DNA from: Akkermansia muciniphila
GTDB lineage: Bacteria; Verrucomicrobiota; Verrucomicrobiia; Verrucomicrobiales; Akkermansiaceae
Reading direction: 5' to 3'
Assembly: GCA_945860285.1 (NCBI GenBank)
Contig: CAMAQB010000029.1
Span: forward strand, 1 to 38,298
DNA length: 38,298 bases
Positions 8,525 to 16,912 of the stretch are shown in pieces. Position numbers and translations under genes: made by a program. Each line of letters begins with the position of its first letter. Position 1 is the stretch's first letter. The notes beneath the pieces are model-generated. The model made no database searches. It worked only from the letters and a program-made list of their open reading frames with translations, and was not told the DNA's origin.

Positions 8525-9366
8525 GTGAAAAAACAATAACGATACAAGCACCTGCAAAAATCAACCTCTCCCTGAAGGTGCTGGGGAAAAGGAGCGACGG
8601 ATATCATGAGGTGGAGACGCGGATCACCCGGGTGAAAGGCCTTGCCGACACTCTCGAATTCAAAGAGTCGGCTCATTTTTCTTTTCACTGCGACACCGCA
8701 GGTGTGCCCGAGGACGAAAGCAATCTTGTGGTGAAGGCCACCAGGATTTTTGAGAAAATTTCCAAACGGAAATGTGTGGCGGAGTTGCGCTTGTTCAAAA
8801 AAATTCCCCATGGTGCAGGTCTTGGCGGCGGCAGCAGTGATGCCGCAGCGTGTCTCAAGGCTTGGAACCAATGGCACGACAATGTTCTATCGGACAAAGA
8901 ATTGCTTGCCGCCGCTGCCGAATTGGGCAGCGATGTGCCCTTTTTTCTTGGCAGCGACACGGCGCGTTGCACGGGGCGGGGAGAGAGAATCGAGCCTTTG
9001 GACAATCCCAAGCACTGCCCGCTTGTGATTTTCAAACCTGCGTTTGGCGTTTCCACCGCCGATGCGTATGCCCGGGTTCATGCGGCGTATGAATTGCCCG
9101 GGGTCTCTTACGCGCCTGTGGTTTTCCCCTGGGGGGAGCTTGTGAACGAACTTGAAAAACCAGTGTTTGGGAAATTTGTTTTTCTGGCAGAGTTGAAAAA
9201 CTTCCTGACATCGCGCCCGGAAGTCCGCGCGGCGATGATGAGCGGCTCCGGGTCCGCCATGTTTGCCGTACTTGCTGACGCAGCGGATGGCGAGACATTG
9301 ATCCAAACGGTGCGTGATCGACTGGATCCCCTGTTGTGGGCCTGTTCGGCAGAGATCGGCGCGTGA
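8521..9366 (+). CDS. ispE: 4-diphosphocytidyl-2-C-methyl-D-erythritol kinase
   Basis: IspE phosphorylates CDP-methylerythritol in the non-mevalonate (MEP) isoprenoid pathway. The 281-residue product has the GHMP-kinase features: PAKINLSLKVLGKRSDGYHE near the N-terminus (Lys13), the ATP loop HGAGLGGGSSDAA (97-109) and GSDVPFF with the probable catalytic Asp138. The C-terminal glycine motif is MSGSGSAMFAV. The start overlaps the stop of the laccase-domain gene, the earliest in-frame ATG that keeps the family N-terminus. Downstream the gene converges on the BlaI-type gene, with a shared hairpin between them. Confidence 0.96.
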   Translation: MSEKTITIQAPAKINLSLKVLGKRSDGYHEVETRITRVKGLADTLEFKESAHFSFHCDTAGVPEDESNLVVKATRIFEKISKRKCVAELRLFKKIPHGAGLGGGSSDAAACLKAWNQWHDNVLSDKELLAAAAELGSDVPFFLGSDTARCTGRGERIEPLDNPKHCPLVIFKPAFGVSTADAYARVHAAYELPGVSYAPVVFPWGELVNELEKPVFGKFVFLAELKNFLTSRPEVRAAMMSGSGSAMFAVLADAADGETLIQTVRDRLDPLLWACSAEIGA

Positions 9367-9382
9367 GGCATCCGCATGAAAA

Positions 9383-9407
9383 AGCGGGAGGTGATTCACC
9401 TCCCGCT
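9383..9407 (-). terminator. Rho-independent terminator between ispE and the BlaI-histone gene
   Basis: An 11-bp perfect stem, AGCGGGAGGTG paired with CACCTCCCGCT around a 3-base loop (ATT), sits between two convergent genes. On the minus strand it is followed by CTTTTTC, a proper T run, so it mainly ends the minus-strand gene whose stop is at 9452. On the plus strand it is a stable hairpin without a T run and may only partly end ispE transcription. Confidence 0.85.
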
Positions 9408-9451
9408 ATCATTGAACCCGAACGATCAGATCTAATCTTTTCGTCAGGTGA

Positions 9452-10225
9452 TTAATTTTTGGCAACCTTCTTGGCAGGTTTGGCCGCTGTCTTTTTCGCT
9501 GCTTTGACGGCAGGCTTGGCAGCGGGCTTCTTGGCGGCAGCTTTCTTTGCCGGCGCTTTTTTTGCCGCTTTTTTGGCCGGAGCAGCCTTTTTCGCGGGCT
9601 TTCTGGCCGGAGCAGCTTTTTTCGCTACGGCTTTTTTGGCAGCAGGCTTGGCGGCTTTTTTCGCGCTCTTGCTTGGTTTTTTAACCGCTTTTTTCGCTGG
9701 AGCAGCTTTTTTCGCGGGTGCTTTTGCAGCTTTTTTCACAGCAGCCTTTTTGGCCGGGGCTTTTTTGGCCGGGGCTTTTTTGGCAGGTGCTTTTTTCACT
9801 GCTTTCTTCGCGGTCTTGACCGCGGCCTTCTTCGCTGATTTCTTGGCAGCCATAGTTTTGTGTTGTTTTAGTTCGTGTTCGATGTTTGCTTTCTCTTCGG
9901 ACGATAATTTTCCGGAGGAGAGGAGTGCGAGGATCGCTTCACCGAGGCGACCTCCAAAAGTGTTGGTGAGAAATTCTTCTACGGCTTCCGATACCACTGA
10001 TTTTTGTGGATGGGCTGCTTGATAGACATGAGCACGGCCCGACTTGACTCGTCGCACATGACCTTTCTTTTCGAGGTTCTGCATTACCGTCAGCACAGTT
10101 GTATATGCCCTTTCCTTGCCGTCCGGCAGCTCTTCCAACACCGTGGCCACCGTAGAGGGACCGTGATGCCAGAGCACCGAAAGCGCTTGCAATTCAAGGT
10201 TGGATGGTTGAGCTATGCGTATCAT
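9452..10225 (-). CDS. BlaI/MecI/CopY-type repressor fused to a histone H1-like Lys/Ala-rich tail
   Basis: Residues 1-122 form a complete BlaI/MecI-type winged-helix repressor: LQALSVLWHHGPSTVATVLE, then AYTTVLTVMQNLEKKGHVRR as recognition helix region, then RAHVYQA as wing, and a dimerisation part ending in GKLSSEEKANIEHEL. Residues 125-257 are almost entirely A, K, P and V in AKKA/PAKK repeats, like bacterial H1-type DNA-binding tails (Chlamydia Hc1/Hc2, AlgP). The join is at an internal methionine, Met125 (codon 9853-9851), followed by AAKKSAKKA, which resembles the start of a free histone-like protein. A partner sensor protease gene (BlaR1/MecR1) is absent nearby. The protein is probably nucleoid-associated; whether it acts as local repressor or global DNA compactor is open. 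Confidence 0.88.
   Translation of the reverse strand: MIRIAQPSNLELQALSVLWHHGPSTVATVLEELPDGKERAYTTVLTVMQNLEKKGHVRRVKSGRAHVYQAAHPQKSVVSEAVEEFLTNTFGGRLGEAILALLSSGKLSSEEKANIEHELKQHKTMAAKKSAKKAAVKTAKKAVKKAPAKKAPAKKAPAKKAAVKKAAKAPAKKAAPAKKAVKKPSKSAKKAAKPAAKKAVAKKAAPARKPAKKAAPAKKAAKKAPAKKAAAKKPAAKPAVKAAKKTAAKPAKKVAKN
9459..9853 (-). repeat. Degenerate tandem repeats encoding AKK/PAKK units
   Basis: The coding sequence of the H1-like tail is made of imperfect repeats of about 12-18 bases, seen on the plus strand as GCTTTTTTGGCC / GCTTTTTTCGCG-like units. Three nearly identical units encode KKAPAKKAPAKKAPAKKA. Such arrays change length by slippage, so the tail length probably varies between strains. 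Confidence 0.75.
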
Positions 10226-10248
10226 ATTTGTAATAGCAGATGCAGTTG

Positions 10249-10285
10249 ATATTTAAGAAATATAAATTATCAAAGAACTAGTCAA
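10249..10285 (-). promoter_or_regulatory. Candidate promoter and operator of the BlaI-histone gene
   Basis: Reading the minus strand, TTGACT (10285-10280) is followed after 15 bases by TATATT (10264-10259). The spacer is short, so the pairing is tentative. The -10 area overlaps a perfect inverted repeat ATATTT-AAG-AAATAT (10249-10263). BlaI-type repressors control their own promoters through dyads, although the classic TACA/TGTA core is not seen here. Confidence 0.35.
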
Positions 10286-10446
10286 CAAAAATTAATCAAT
10301 TTGTTGAAAGAATGTAGATGGCATGATCAAGGCGCGGTTGGCGCAGAGAGCTTTTTTGAAAAAAGCCAGTTACGATGAGGTTGGTAATAGCCATGTACTC
10401 AGGGTTTTCCGTTGTTCTCGAAATGGAAAATAGCTTGATTGACCGA

Positions 10447-10474
10447 TTGACAGCACAGCAAACGCTGATAGTCT
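10447..10474 (+). promoter_or_regulatory. Candidate sigma70 promoter of ppdK
   Basis: A consensus TTGACA (10447-10452) is followed after 16 bases by TAGTCT (10469-10474). Transcription would start near 10481 and leave a leader of about 70 bases before the ATG at 10550. Confidence 0.5.
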
Positions 10475-10549
10475 CCGCGCGCGTCGGGTGGGTTCAACAC
10501 TGTGTTTTTTCCATCGGCCACTTCATCTCACAAATTATACGCACGAACC

Positions 10550-13363
10550 ATGGCAATACCAAAGAAGGCGGCGAAAGCCGCAAAGACATCCGCTGCTGCT
10601 AAGGCCGGAAAATCCACAAAGTATGTTTACAACTGGGGCGCAGGCAAAGCCGATGGCGACGGTTCGCAAAAAGCCCTGCTGGGTGGCAAGGGAGCCAATC
10701 TCGCGGAAATGACCCGCATCGGTCTTCCTGTTCCTCCCGGGTTTACCATCAGTACGGAAGTTTGCACGTTTTTCTACGCCAACAAAAAGTCCTACCCGGC
10801 TTCGCTGCAAGCCCAGATGGAAGCAGGGGTCGCCAACATGGAGAAAATCATGGGCTGCAAATTCGGTGATTCAGCCGGAATGCCTCTTCTCGTCGCCGTG
10901 CGCTCGGGCGCGCGTGATTCGATGCCGGGAATGATGGATACGATCCTGAATCTCGGTCTCAATGACCAGACGGTGCTGTCCCTGGCCAAGGCCACGAAAA
11001 ACGAGCGCTTCGCGTGGGATTGCTATCGCCGTTTCATTCAAATGTACGGCGACGTTGTTCTCGGTGTGCAAAAACGCGAGGGCGAGGACCATGAGCCTTT
11101 TGAAGTCGTGATTGAGGAGTTCAAGCACGCGAAGTATCATGCCGACATTGAGGACTCCGCACTGACTGCGGAAGACCAGCAGGAATTGTGCAAACGGTTC
11201 AAGGCACTCGTCAAGGAGCGCACGGGCAAGGGATTTCCCGCCAATCCCTGGGATCAGCTGCGCGGTGCTGCCGGAGCCGTTTTCGGTTCATGGATGAACG
11301 ACCGCGCGATCGTGTATCGCCGCAAGTACAACATTCCCGCCGAATGGGGCACGGCTGTCAATGTTCAGGCGATGGTGTATGGCAACACCGGCAACACGTC
11401 CGGTTCGGGCGTTGCTTTTACCCGCAACCCCGCCAACGGCGCGGATGAATTTTACGGGGAATTCCTGATCAATGCGCAAGGTGAGGACGTCGTCGCCGGA
11501 GTTCGCACGCCGGAACCCGTGAGCAAGCTGAAAAAAGTGATGCCCAAATCCTATGCAGAACTGATGAAGGTTCGCTCGATTCTTGAAAAGCACTTCAAGG
11601 ATGTGCAGGATATTGAATTCACCGTGCAGGAAGGCAAGTTGTTCATGTTGCAGACGCGCAACGGCAAACGCACCGCCGCTGCGGCTCTCAAGTTCTCGAT
11701 GGACATGGTGAAGGAAAAACTCATCGATTGGGAAACCGCCGTGTTGCGCAATCCGGCCGATCAGCTCGATCAGTTGCTCGCGCCGATCTTCGACCTCGCC
11801 GATGTCAAGAAGGCCAAGGCCATTGCGACCGGTCTGCCCGCCGGCCCCGGAGCCGCTTCCGGCAAGGTCTATTTCAATGCCGATCGTGCCGTGCTTGCCG
11901 AACAAGCAGGCGAGAAGGTGTTGCTGGTTCGCAATGAAACCAGCCCCGAAGACCTTCGCGGCATGATTGCCGCCGAAGGAATTCTCACCGCCAAGGGGGG
12001 AGTGTCATCTCACGCGGCTCTTGTGGCCCGTCAGATGGGCAAGGTCTGCATCTGCGGCGCGGGTGCCCTGGATATCAACTACGATAAAAAGACCGTCAGT
12101 GTTTCGGGGCAAACATTCAAGGAGGGTGACTTCCTGTCCATCGATGGAACTTCGGGCATCGTTTACGGCGGCGAGCTGAAAACCGCCCCTTCGGAAATCA
12201 TCACCGGTGTTGTGAGCAACAACAAAACGTCGCAAAAATCCGAGAAGTTCAAGAGTTTCCTGCAATTGATGCAGTGGTGCGAAAAAGCAAGCCGCATGGA
12301 CGTGCGGACCAATGCCGACACACCCGAGCAAACCAACATCGCGGTTGCTTTCGGTGCCAAAGGCATCGGCCTCACCCGCACGGAGCACATGTTCTTTGAA
12401 GGGGATCGCATCGATGCAATGCGCGAGATGATCCTTGCCAACAACGAGACCGCCCGTCGTGCCGCGCTCGCCAAATTGCTTCCCTACCAGCGTGCCGACT
12501 TCACGGGCATCTTCAAGGCGCTCAAAGGTCTTCCCGCGACCATCCGCCTTCTCGATCCGCCGCTTCACGAGTTCCTGCCCCACAGCAAAGAGCAGCAGCT
12601 CGATCTCGCGAAGAAGCTGAACATCAGCGTCGAGTACATCATGCAGCGCGTTGCGCAACTGCACGAGTTCAATCCGATGCTCGGTCACCGCGGTTGCCGT
12701 CTTGGCATCGCTTATCCGGAAATTACCGAGATGCAGGCACGCGCGATTTTCGAGGCTGCGGCTGACCTGGCGAAAAAAGGCATCAAGGTCAAACCCGAGG
12801 TGATGATTCCGCTGGTTGGTTTCGCCAAGGAACTGCAGTTGCAGGTCGACGTTGTCAATGCGGTCGCCAAACAGGTCATGAGCGAGAAAAAAATCAAGTT
12901 TGATTATCTTGTCGGCACCATGATCGAGGTTCCGCGCGGCGCGCTCACCGCCGACGACATCGCCGGCACGGCCCAGTTTTTCAGCTTCGGCACGAATGAC
13001 CTCACGCAGACGGCGCTGGGCATCAGTCGCGACGACATGGGCAACTTCCTGCTGCCCTACACCGAGAACGAAATCTTCAAGAAAAACCCCTTCGCGACAC
13101 TGGATGTCACGGGTGTGGGCCAACTCATGGAGATCGCCGTGGCCAAAGGACGCAGCGTGCGCCCAGGCATCAAGCTTGGCATTTGCGGCGAGCACGGGGG
13201 AGATCCCGACTCGGTGAAGTTCTGTCACAAACTCGGCCTGGATTACGTCAGTTGTTCTCCCTACCGCGTCCCTGTCGCCCGCCTTGCCGCAGCCCAGGCT
13301 GCGATTGAGGAGAAACGCGCGGGGGCCACCACCCAAGCCAAGAAGATTGCGAAGAAGAAATAA
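10550..13363 (+). CDS. ppdK: Pyruvate, phosphate dikinase with Lys/Ala-rich N- and C-terminal extensions
   Basis: PPDK interconverts pyruvate, ATP and phosphate with PEP, AMP and pyrophosphate. With the ATG at 10550 the product has 937 residues. In order it shows the ATP-grasp part ([40 protein letters not shown]), the phosphohistidine domain [18 protein letters not shown] with His488, and the PEP/pyruvate barrel ending in [13 protein letters not shown] and [20 protein letters not shown] with the expected catalytic Cys902. Before the first conserved residues is a tail of about 23 residues rich in K and A ([19 protein letters not shown]), and the protein ends QAKKIAKKK. An earlier start at 10502 would place promoter-proximal leader in the protein and is less likely. 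A terminator follows directly. Confidence 0.96.
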   Translation: MAIPKKAAKAAKTSAAAKAGKSTKYVYNWGAGKADGDGSQKALLGGKGANLAEMTRIGLPVPPGFTISTEVCTFFYANKKSYPASLQAQMEAGVANMEKIMGCKFGDSAGMPLLVAVRSGARDSMPGMMDTILNLGLNDQTVLSLAKATKNERFAWDCYRRFIQMYGDVVLGVQKREGEDHEPFEVVIEEFKHAKYHADIEDSALTAEDQQELCKRFKALVKERTGKGFPANPWDQLRGAAGAVFGSWMNDRAIVYRRKYNIPAEWGTAVNVQAMVYGNTGNTSGSGVAFTRNPANGADEFYGEFLINAQGEDVVAGVRTPEPVSKLKKVMPKSYAELMKVRSILEKHFKDVQDIEFTVQEGKLFMLQTRNGKRTAAAALKFSMDMVKEKLIDWETAVLRNPADQLDQLLAPIFDLADVKKAKAIATGLPAGPGAASGKVYFNADRAVLAEQAGEKVLLVRNETSPEDLRGMIAAEGILTAKGGVSSHAALVARQMGKVCICGAGALDINYDKKTVSVSGQTFKEGDFLSIDGTSGIVYGGELKTAPSEIITGVVSNNKTSQKSEKFKSFLQLMQWCEKASRMDVRTNADTPEQTNIAVAFGAKGIGLTRTEHMFFEGDRIDAMREMILANNETARRAALAKLLPYQRADFTGIFKALKGLPATIRLLDPPLHEFLPHSKEQQLDLAKKLNISVEYIMQRVAQLHEFNPMLGHRGCRLGIAYPEITEMQARAIFEAAADLAKKGIKVKPEVMIPLVGFAKELQLQVDVVNAVAKQVMSEKKIKFDYLVGTMIEVPRGALTADDIAGTAQFFSFGTNDLTQTALGISRDDMGNFLLPYTENEIFKKNPFATLDVTGVGQLMEIAVAKGRSVRPGIKLGICGEHGGDPDSVKFCHKLGLDYVSCSPYRVPVARLAAAQAAIEEKRAGATTQAKKIAKKK

Positions 13364-13384
13364 TCGTCGCGCAGGCTGATCATC

Positions 13385-13420
13385 AAAAAAGCGACCGCCG
13401 GAAACAGCGGTCGCTTTTTT
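13385..13420 (+). terminator. Rho-independent terminator of ppdK
   Basis: AAAAAAGCGACCGC and GCGGTCGCTTTTTT form a GC-rich 8-bp stem extended by A-T pairs, with an 8-base loop, 21 bases after the ppdK stop. A run of six T completes it. Confidence 0.92.
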
Positions 13421-13475
13421 ATTCGAGAAGCAACGCAACCACTTCGCCAACCCGGTGTTTCATCCGCAACCTACC

Positions 13476-14999
13476 ATGCTACCGCAAGCAGACAACAACT
13501 GGACCATCGAAGATGCCGCACATTTGCTTAACCGTGCGGGCTTTGGTGGCAACCCCCATGATGTGGCAAACTTGCACGCCATGGGAAGAATGAATGCCGT
13601 GGATTCGTTTTTGCAATCGACGGAAACCATCGCGTCAATCAAGACGCCGGCTTGGACCAGTTCCGAGAGCATGGCGGAGGACGCAAAAAAACGATTCGAG
13701 GCGATCCGCGCGATCCGGATGGACACGAATGACATGTCGGATGAGGAGCGGGAGAACAAACGCAGGATGGCGCTGCAGCAGTTGGGCCAGGAAGAGCGCA
13801 GCCGGGGTCTGGAAGCCCAGGGATGGTGGTTGGAAAGAATGTTGCTGTCGCGCGCGCCCTTGCGGGAAAAGATGACCTTGTTCTGGCACGATCACTTTGC
13901 CAACAGCTTGCAAAAGGTGAAACAACCGGCACTGCTGTTCCAACAGAACCAATTGTTCCGTTCTCATGCGTTGGGGAATTTCAAGGATATGACTCATGCG
14001 GTGTCCCGCGACGGGGCGATGATGTTGTTTCTCGACATGCAAACCTCGGTGAAGGGCAAACCGAACGAGAATTTCGCCCGCGAGGTGATGGAGTTGTTCA
14101 CACTGGGCCAGGGGCACTACAGCGAGGAAGACATCCGCCAGGCGGCCCGGGCCTTCACAGGATACACGATCAATCGTTTCAACGGCAACGTGACCCACAA
14201 CAAACGCCAGTGGGACGAGGGCGAGAAAATCATTCTTGGTCAAAAAGGAAACTTCGATGGAAACGGTGTCATCGAGGTGATTTTCCAGCAGGATCAGGTG
14301 TCGCGCTACATGGCGGGCAAGTTGTGGGAGTTCTTTGCCTTCGAAAACCCGGGTCCCGCGGTCGTGGATTCCCTCGCGAACACCTTACGTCAGGCAAAGT
14401 TCGAGGTGGGGCCCGTTTTACGCGAACTTTTTCTATCGAAGGAATTTTACTCGGAATCATGCATGGCAAATCAAATCAAATGCCCTGTGGTTTTCCTGGT
14501 GCAGATGCTCAAACAACTGGAAATCCCGTCGCTGCCCAAAGCCTACGCTTTGTCCGTGCAAAACCAGCTCGGCCAGATTCTCTTCGCCCCGCCGAATGTC
14601 GCGGGCTGGGATTGGGGCAAGGCCTGGATCAATACCAACACCTTGCTAACCCGTTACCAGATCTCCGGAGTGATCAGTCATGGCGGGTCATCCGCTGCGC
14701 CTGTGGGCAAAGATACGTCTGGGTTCAAGGGCATGGCCGCTGCGGGAATGAACCGCCTGGCCATGATGAACTGGAGCGGACCGGACTATGACAAACTCGT
14801 TCCCCGCGACTGCCGGCAGAATTTGGAAAAAATGGTCGATTCGTTGATCAACCGCCTGTTCCAACGCAAGCTGAGCGGCAATGTGCGTGAACGGTTTATT
14901 GCTTACGCACGTGAAAAGCAGGGCGCGGTTTTCACCAATCAGGAGGTGGGTGAACTGGTCCACCTGATGATGAGCACCCCTCACTATCAACTCTGCTGA
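13476..14999 (+). CDS. DUF1800 family protein
   Basis: DUF1800 proteins are common in planctomycetes and verrucomicrobia and are nearly always encoded next to a DUF1501 protein; their biochemical role is not settled. The 507-residue product shows the family blocks: AAHLLNRAGFGGNPHDV at the N-terminus, MTLFWHDHFANSLQKV, RDGAMMLFLDMQTSVKGKPN, NFAREVMELFTLGQGHYSEE, AARAFTGYTINRF and FAPPNVAGWDWGKAWINTNT. No signal peptide is visible, whereas its partner has a Tat-type one. The ATG at 13476 is preferred to a GTG at 13455, which adds seven residues without family support. The DUF1501 gene follows after 33 bases, so they form an operon. Confidence 0.9.
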   Translation: MLPQADNNWTIEDAAHLLNRAGFGGNPHDVANLHAMGRMNAVDSFLQSTETIASIKTPAWTSSESMAEDAKKRFEAIRAIRMDTNDMSDEERENKRRMALQQLGQEERSRGLEAQGWWLERMLLSRAPLREKMTLFWHDHFANSLQKVKQPALLFQQNQLFRSHALGNFKDMTHAVSRDGAMMLFLDMQTSVKGKPNENFAREVMELFTLGQGHYSEEDIRQAARAFTGYTINRFNGNVTHNKRQWDEGEKIILGQKGNFDGNGVIEVIFQQDQVSRYMAGKLWEFFAFENPGPAVVDSLANTLRQAKFEVGPVLRELFLSKEFYSESCMANQIKCPVVFLVQMLKQLEIPSLPKAYALSVQNQLGQILFAPPNVAGWDWGKAWINTNTLLTRYQISGVISHGGSSAAPVGKDTSGFKGMAAAGMNRLAMMNWSGPDYDKLVPRDCRQNLEKMVDSLINRLFQRKLSGNVRERFIAYAREKQGAVFTNQEVGELVHLMMSTPHYQLC

Positions 15000-15032
15000 A
15001 TTTTTGTTAGAACGATCCACCACACAAACCAT

Positions 15033-16349
15033 ATGAAAACCAGACGTGACTTTCTCCGCACGACCCTTTTGGGAGCCTCCGCCTCGTGGACGGTGCCCGG
15101 ATTCGTTGACGCCACCTTTGCGGCACTCGATGCCTCGACGCGCGACCTTGCCACGCAGTTCACCACCGGCAAGGACGGCCCGATTCTTGTGGTCATCCAG
15201 TTGGCAGGCGGCAACGACGGTCTCAATACCCTGGTGCCATTTGCTGATGACGCCTATCACGTCGCCCGAACCCGGATCGGCAAGAAAGAAAAGGACGTCA
15301 TCAAAATCAGCGATTATTGTGGACTCAACAACAACATGCCCTTTCTGGGTTCGCTGTACAAAGAAGGCGACCTCGCCCTGATCCAGGGCGTGGGCTATCC
15401 CAATCCCAACCGGTCCCACTTCGTTTCCACTTCGATCTGGGAAACCGCCGACATCACCAACCGTTCCAACACCGGATGGATTGGACGATATTTCGACAAT
15501 GCCTGCAAAGGTGCTGATCCCACTGTCGGAATCAGTTTCAATAAAACGCAGCCCGAATCGTTTGGTGCGCTCAAAAATTCCGGCATCTGCCTCTCCTCGC
15601 CGGAACTATACACCTGGCTGCATGGCGGGGGTGAAAAGGCCCAGGCGGAGGAGTTTTTTGCCCAACTCAACAGCCCGGACGCCGACAAAAACGAGGGTGA
15701 TGCCCCGGCTGATGGAGCGAGCATCGCCATGAGTGCGGGTGGGAAAACCGGCACAGTACAGGGCGAGTCGAACCTGGCATTTCTGGAACGAATCGCCATG
15801 GACGCGCGGGTATCGTCGGCTAAGATCCTCGAAATCGCCGCCAAGCACAAAACCACGGTTACTTATGAGGGCGCACCCATTTCCCGCAGTCTGAATCTGG
15901 TGTCCCGGATGATTGCCGGCGGACTGCCGACGCGAATTTTTTATGTTTCGCACGGCGGGTTTGACACTCACAACAATCAGGCGAACTCGCATGATCGACT
16001 CCTGGCCCAGCTTGATGGGGCTCTGAAATCATTCATGGCGGACCTCAAAGGGCAGGGGAACCAGCAAAGGGTTACGGTCATGACATTTTCCGAGTTCGGT
16101 CGCCGGGTGCAGGAAAATGCCAGCGGTGGAACCGACCACGGGCAGGGATCGTGCCTGTTTGTGGCTGGAGCCGCAGTAAAAGGTGGCCTTTATGGCAAGC
16201 ATCCAAGTCTCACCGACCTTTCGCAGGGCGACCTGAAATTCACCACGGATTTCCGGAGTGTTTACGCCACAATCCTCGAGGATTTCATGAAAACCCCGTC
16301 GTCGGAAATTCTCAACGGCAGGTATCAGAAACTTGGATTCATGGGATGA
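15033..16349 (+). CDS. DUF1501 family protein with Tat signal
   Basis: DUF1501 proteins belong to the alkaline-phosphatase/sulfatase-like fold group; their substrate is unknown. The 438-residue product starts MKTRRDFLRTTLLGA, a twin-arginine export signal, so it is exported folded. Family features include VVIQLAGGNDGLNTLVPF (metal-site type N-terminal strand), IQGVGYPNPNRSHF, STSIWETAD, HGGFDTHNNQ, TVMTFSEFGRRVQENAS and GGTDHGQGSCLFVAG, with aspartates and histidines placed as in metal-dependent phosphatase-like enzymes. Located immediately after the DUF1800 gene, the usual partner. The intergenic 33 bases contain TTTTTGTTAGA, a motif seen at other gene borders in this window. Confidence 0.9.
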   Translation: MKTRRDFLRTTLLGASASWTVPGFVDATFAALDASTRDLATQFTTGKDGPILVVIQLAGGNDGLNTLVPFADDAYHVARTRIGKKEKDVIKISDYCGLNNNMPFLGSLYKEGDLALIQGVGYPNPNRSHFVSTSIWETADITNRSNTGWIGRYFDNACKGADPTVGISFNKTQPESFGALKNSGICLSSPELYTWLHGGGEKAQAEEFFAQLNSPDADKNEGDAPADGASIAMSAGGKTGTVQGESNLAFLERIAMDARVSSAKILEIAAKHKTTVTYEGAPISRSLNLVSRMIAGGLPTRIFYVSHGGFDTHNNQANSHDRLLAQLDGALKSFMADLKGQGNQQRVTVMTFSEFGRRVQENASGGTDHGQGSCLFVAGAAVKGGLYGKHPSLTDLSQGDLKFTTDFRSVYATILEDFMKTPSSEILNGRYQKLGFMG

Positions 16350-16407
16350 ATTGTATTGACGGATCAGCTCTTTCTGAAAGAATCGATTCGTCCAACATAT
16401 CATCTTT

Positions 16408-16824
16408 ATGTTTAAAGAATTCAGGGAATTTGCATTGAAGGGAAGTTTGATCGACTTTGCCGTGGCTTTCGTGATGGGTGCCGCATTTGTCAAGTTCACG
16501 GGTTCGTTCATCGACGACCTGATCATGCCGATCGTAGGGAAAATATCCGGCGGAATGGATTTTTCCAACTTGTACTTTTTGCTTGGCAAGTCGGAAAAAT
16601 ACACGGAGGGAATGACATTGGCTGCTGCTAAAGCCTCGGGCGCGGTGGTTTTCGCCTATGGAAATTTCATCACCGTAGGCATCAATTTCCTGATTCTTTC
16701 TTTTGTGATCTTCATCGTAGTCAAGGCCGTCAACAAGCTGAAAAAAGCCGAGGCTGCCGCACCGGTACCACCGCCGGCTCAGGAAGTTCTCCTCACCGAG
16801 ATCCGCGACCTATTGAAAAAATAA
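16408..16824 (+). CDS. mscL: Large-conductance mechanosensitive channel
   Basis: MscL is an inner-membrane pentamer that opens under membrane tension to release solutes during osmotic downshock. The 138-residue product has the normal length and shape. It starts with an amphipathic helix MFKEFREFALKGSLIDFAVA and first pore helix with AVAFVMGAAFVKFTGSFIDD, followed by IMPIVGKISGGMDF. A periplasmic loop leads to a second membrane helix (ITVGINFLILSFVIFIVVKAVNKL), and the protein closes with a cytoplasmic bundle LLTEIRDLLKK. It lies alone between DUF1501 and truA with separate spacing on both sides (58 and 88 bases). Confidence 0.97.
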   Translation: MFKEFREFALKGSLIDFAVAFVMGAAFVKFTGSFIDDLIMPIVGKISGGMDFSNLYFLLGKSEKYTEGMTLAAAKASGAVVFAYGNFITVGINFLILSFVIFIVVKAVNKLKKAEAAAPVPPPAQEVLLTEIRDLLKK

Positions 16825-16912
16825 TGCTGTCGATGCGACCAAAAAACAACCGCTTTTCGTTAGGTCGGGAGCTGTCGTTTTCCAAGCTGACATTCGTCCA
16901 TTCCGGCCGCAG

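Larger units (their letters stand above)
10226..10549. other. Divergent intergenic region between the BlaI-histone gene and ppdK
   Basis: No gene is supported here. The left part (about 10240-10320) is strongly AT-rich and would hold the minus-strand promoter. The right part contains a good plus-strand promoter candidate for ppdK (10447-10474). A short frame beginning at 10375 has no protein features and is treated as chance. Confidence 0.55.

Noticed and set aside
9459-10022. Plus-strand 187-codon frame rich in A, F and L, looking like a membrane protein
   Set aside because: It is the exact antisense of the Lys/Ala repeat tail; lysine codons (AAA/AAG) give phenylalanine/leucine-type codons on the other strand. 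The BlaI domain on the minus strand is clearly the real coding frame.
10375-10602. 75-codon frame between the BlaI-histone gene and ppdK
   Set aside because: It overlaps the ppdK promoter candidate and the ppdK start in another frame, with no features of a protein.
12005-13450. Long 481-codon minus-strand frame inside ppdK
   Set aside because: It is antisense to the conserved PPDK domain and has no recognisable motifs; a common by-product of GC-rich codon use.
13823-14791. A 322-codon plus-strand frame inside the DUF1800 gene
   Set aside because: It overlaps the DUF1800 reading frame over its whole length, and the DUF1800 frame contains the family motifs.
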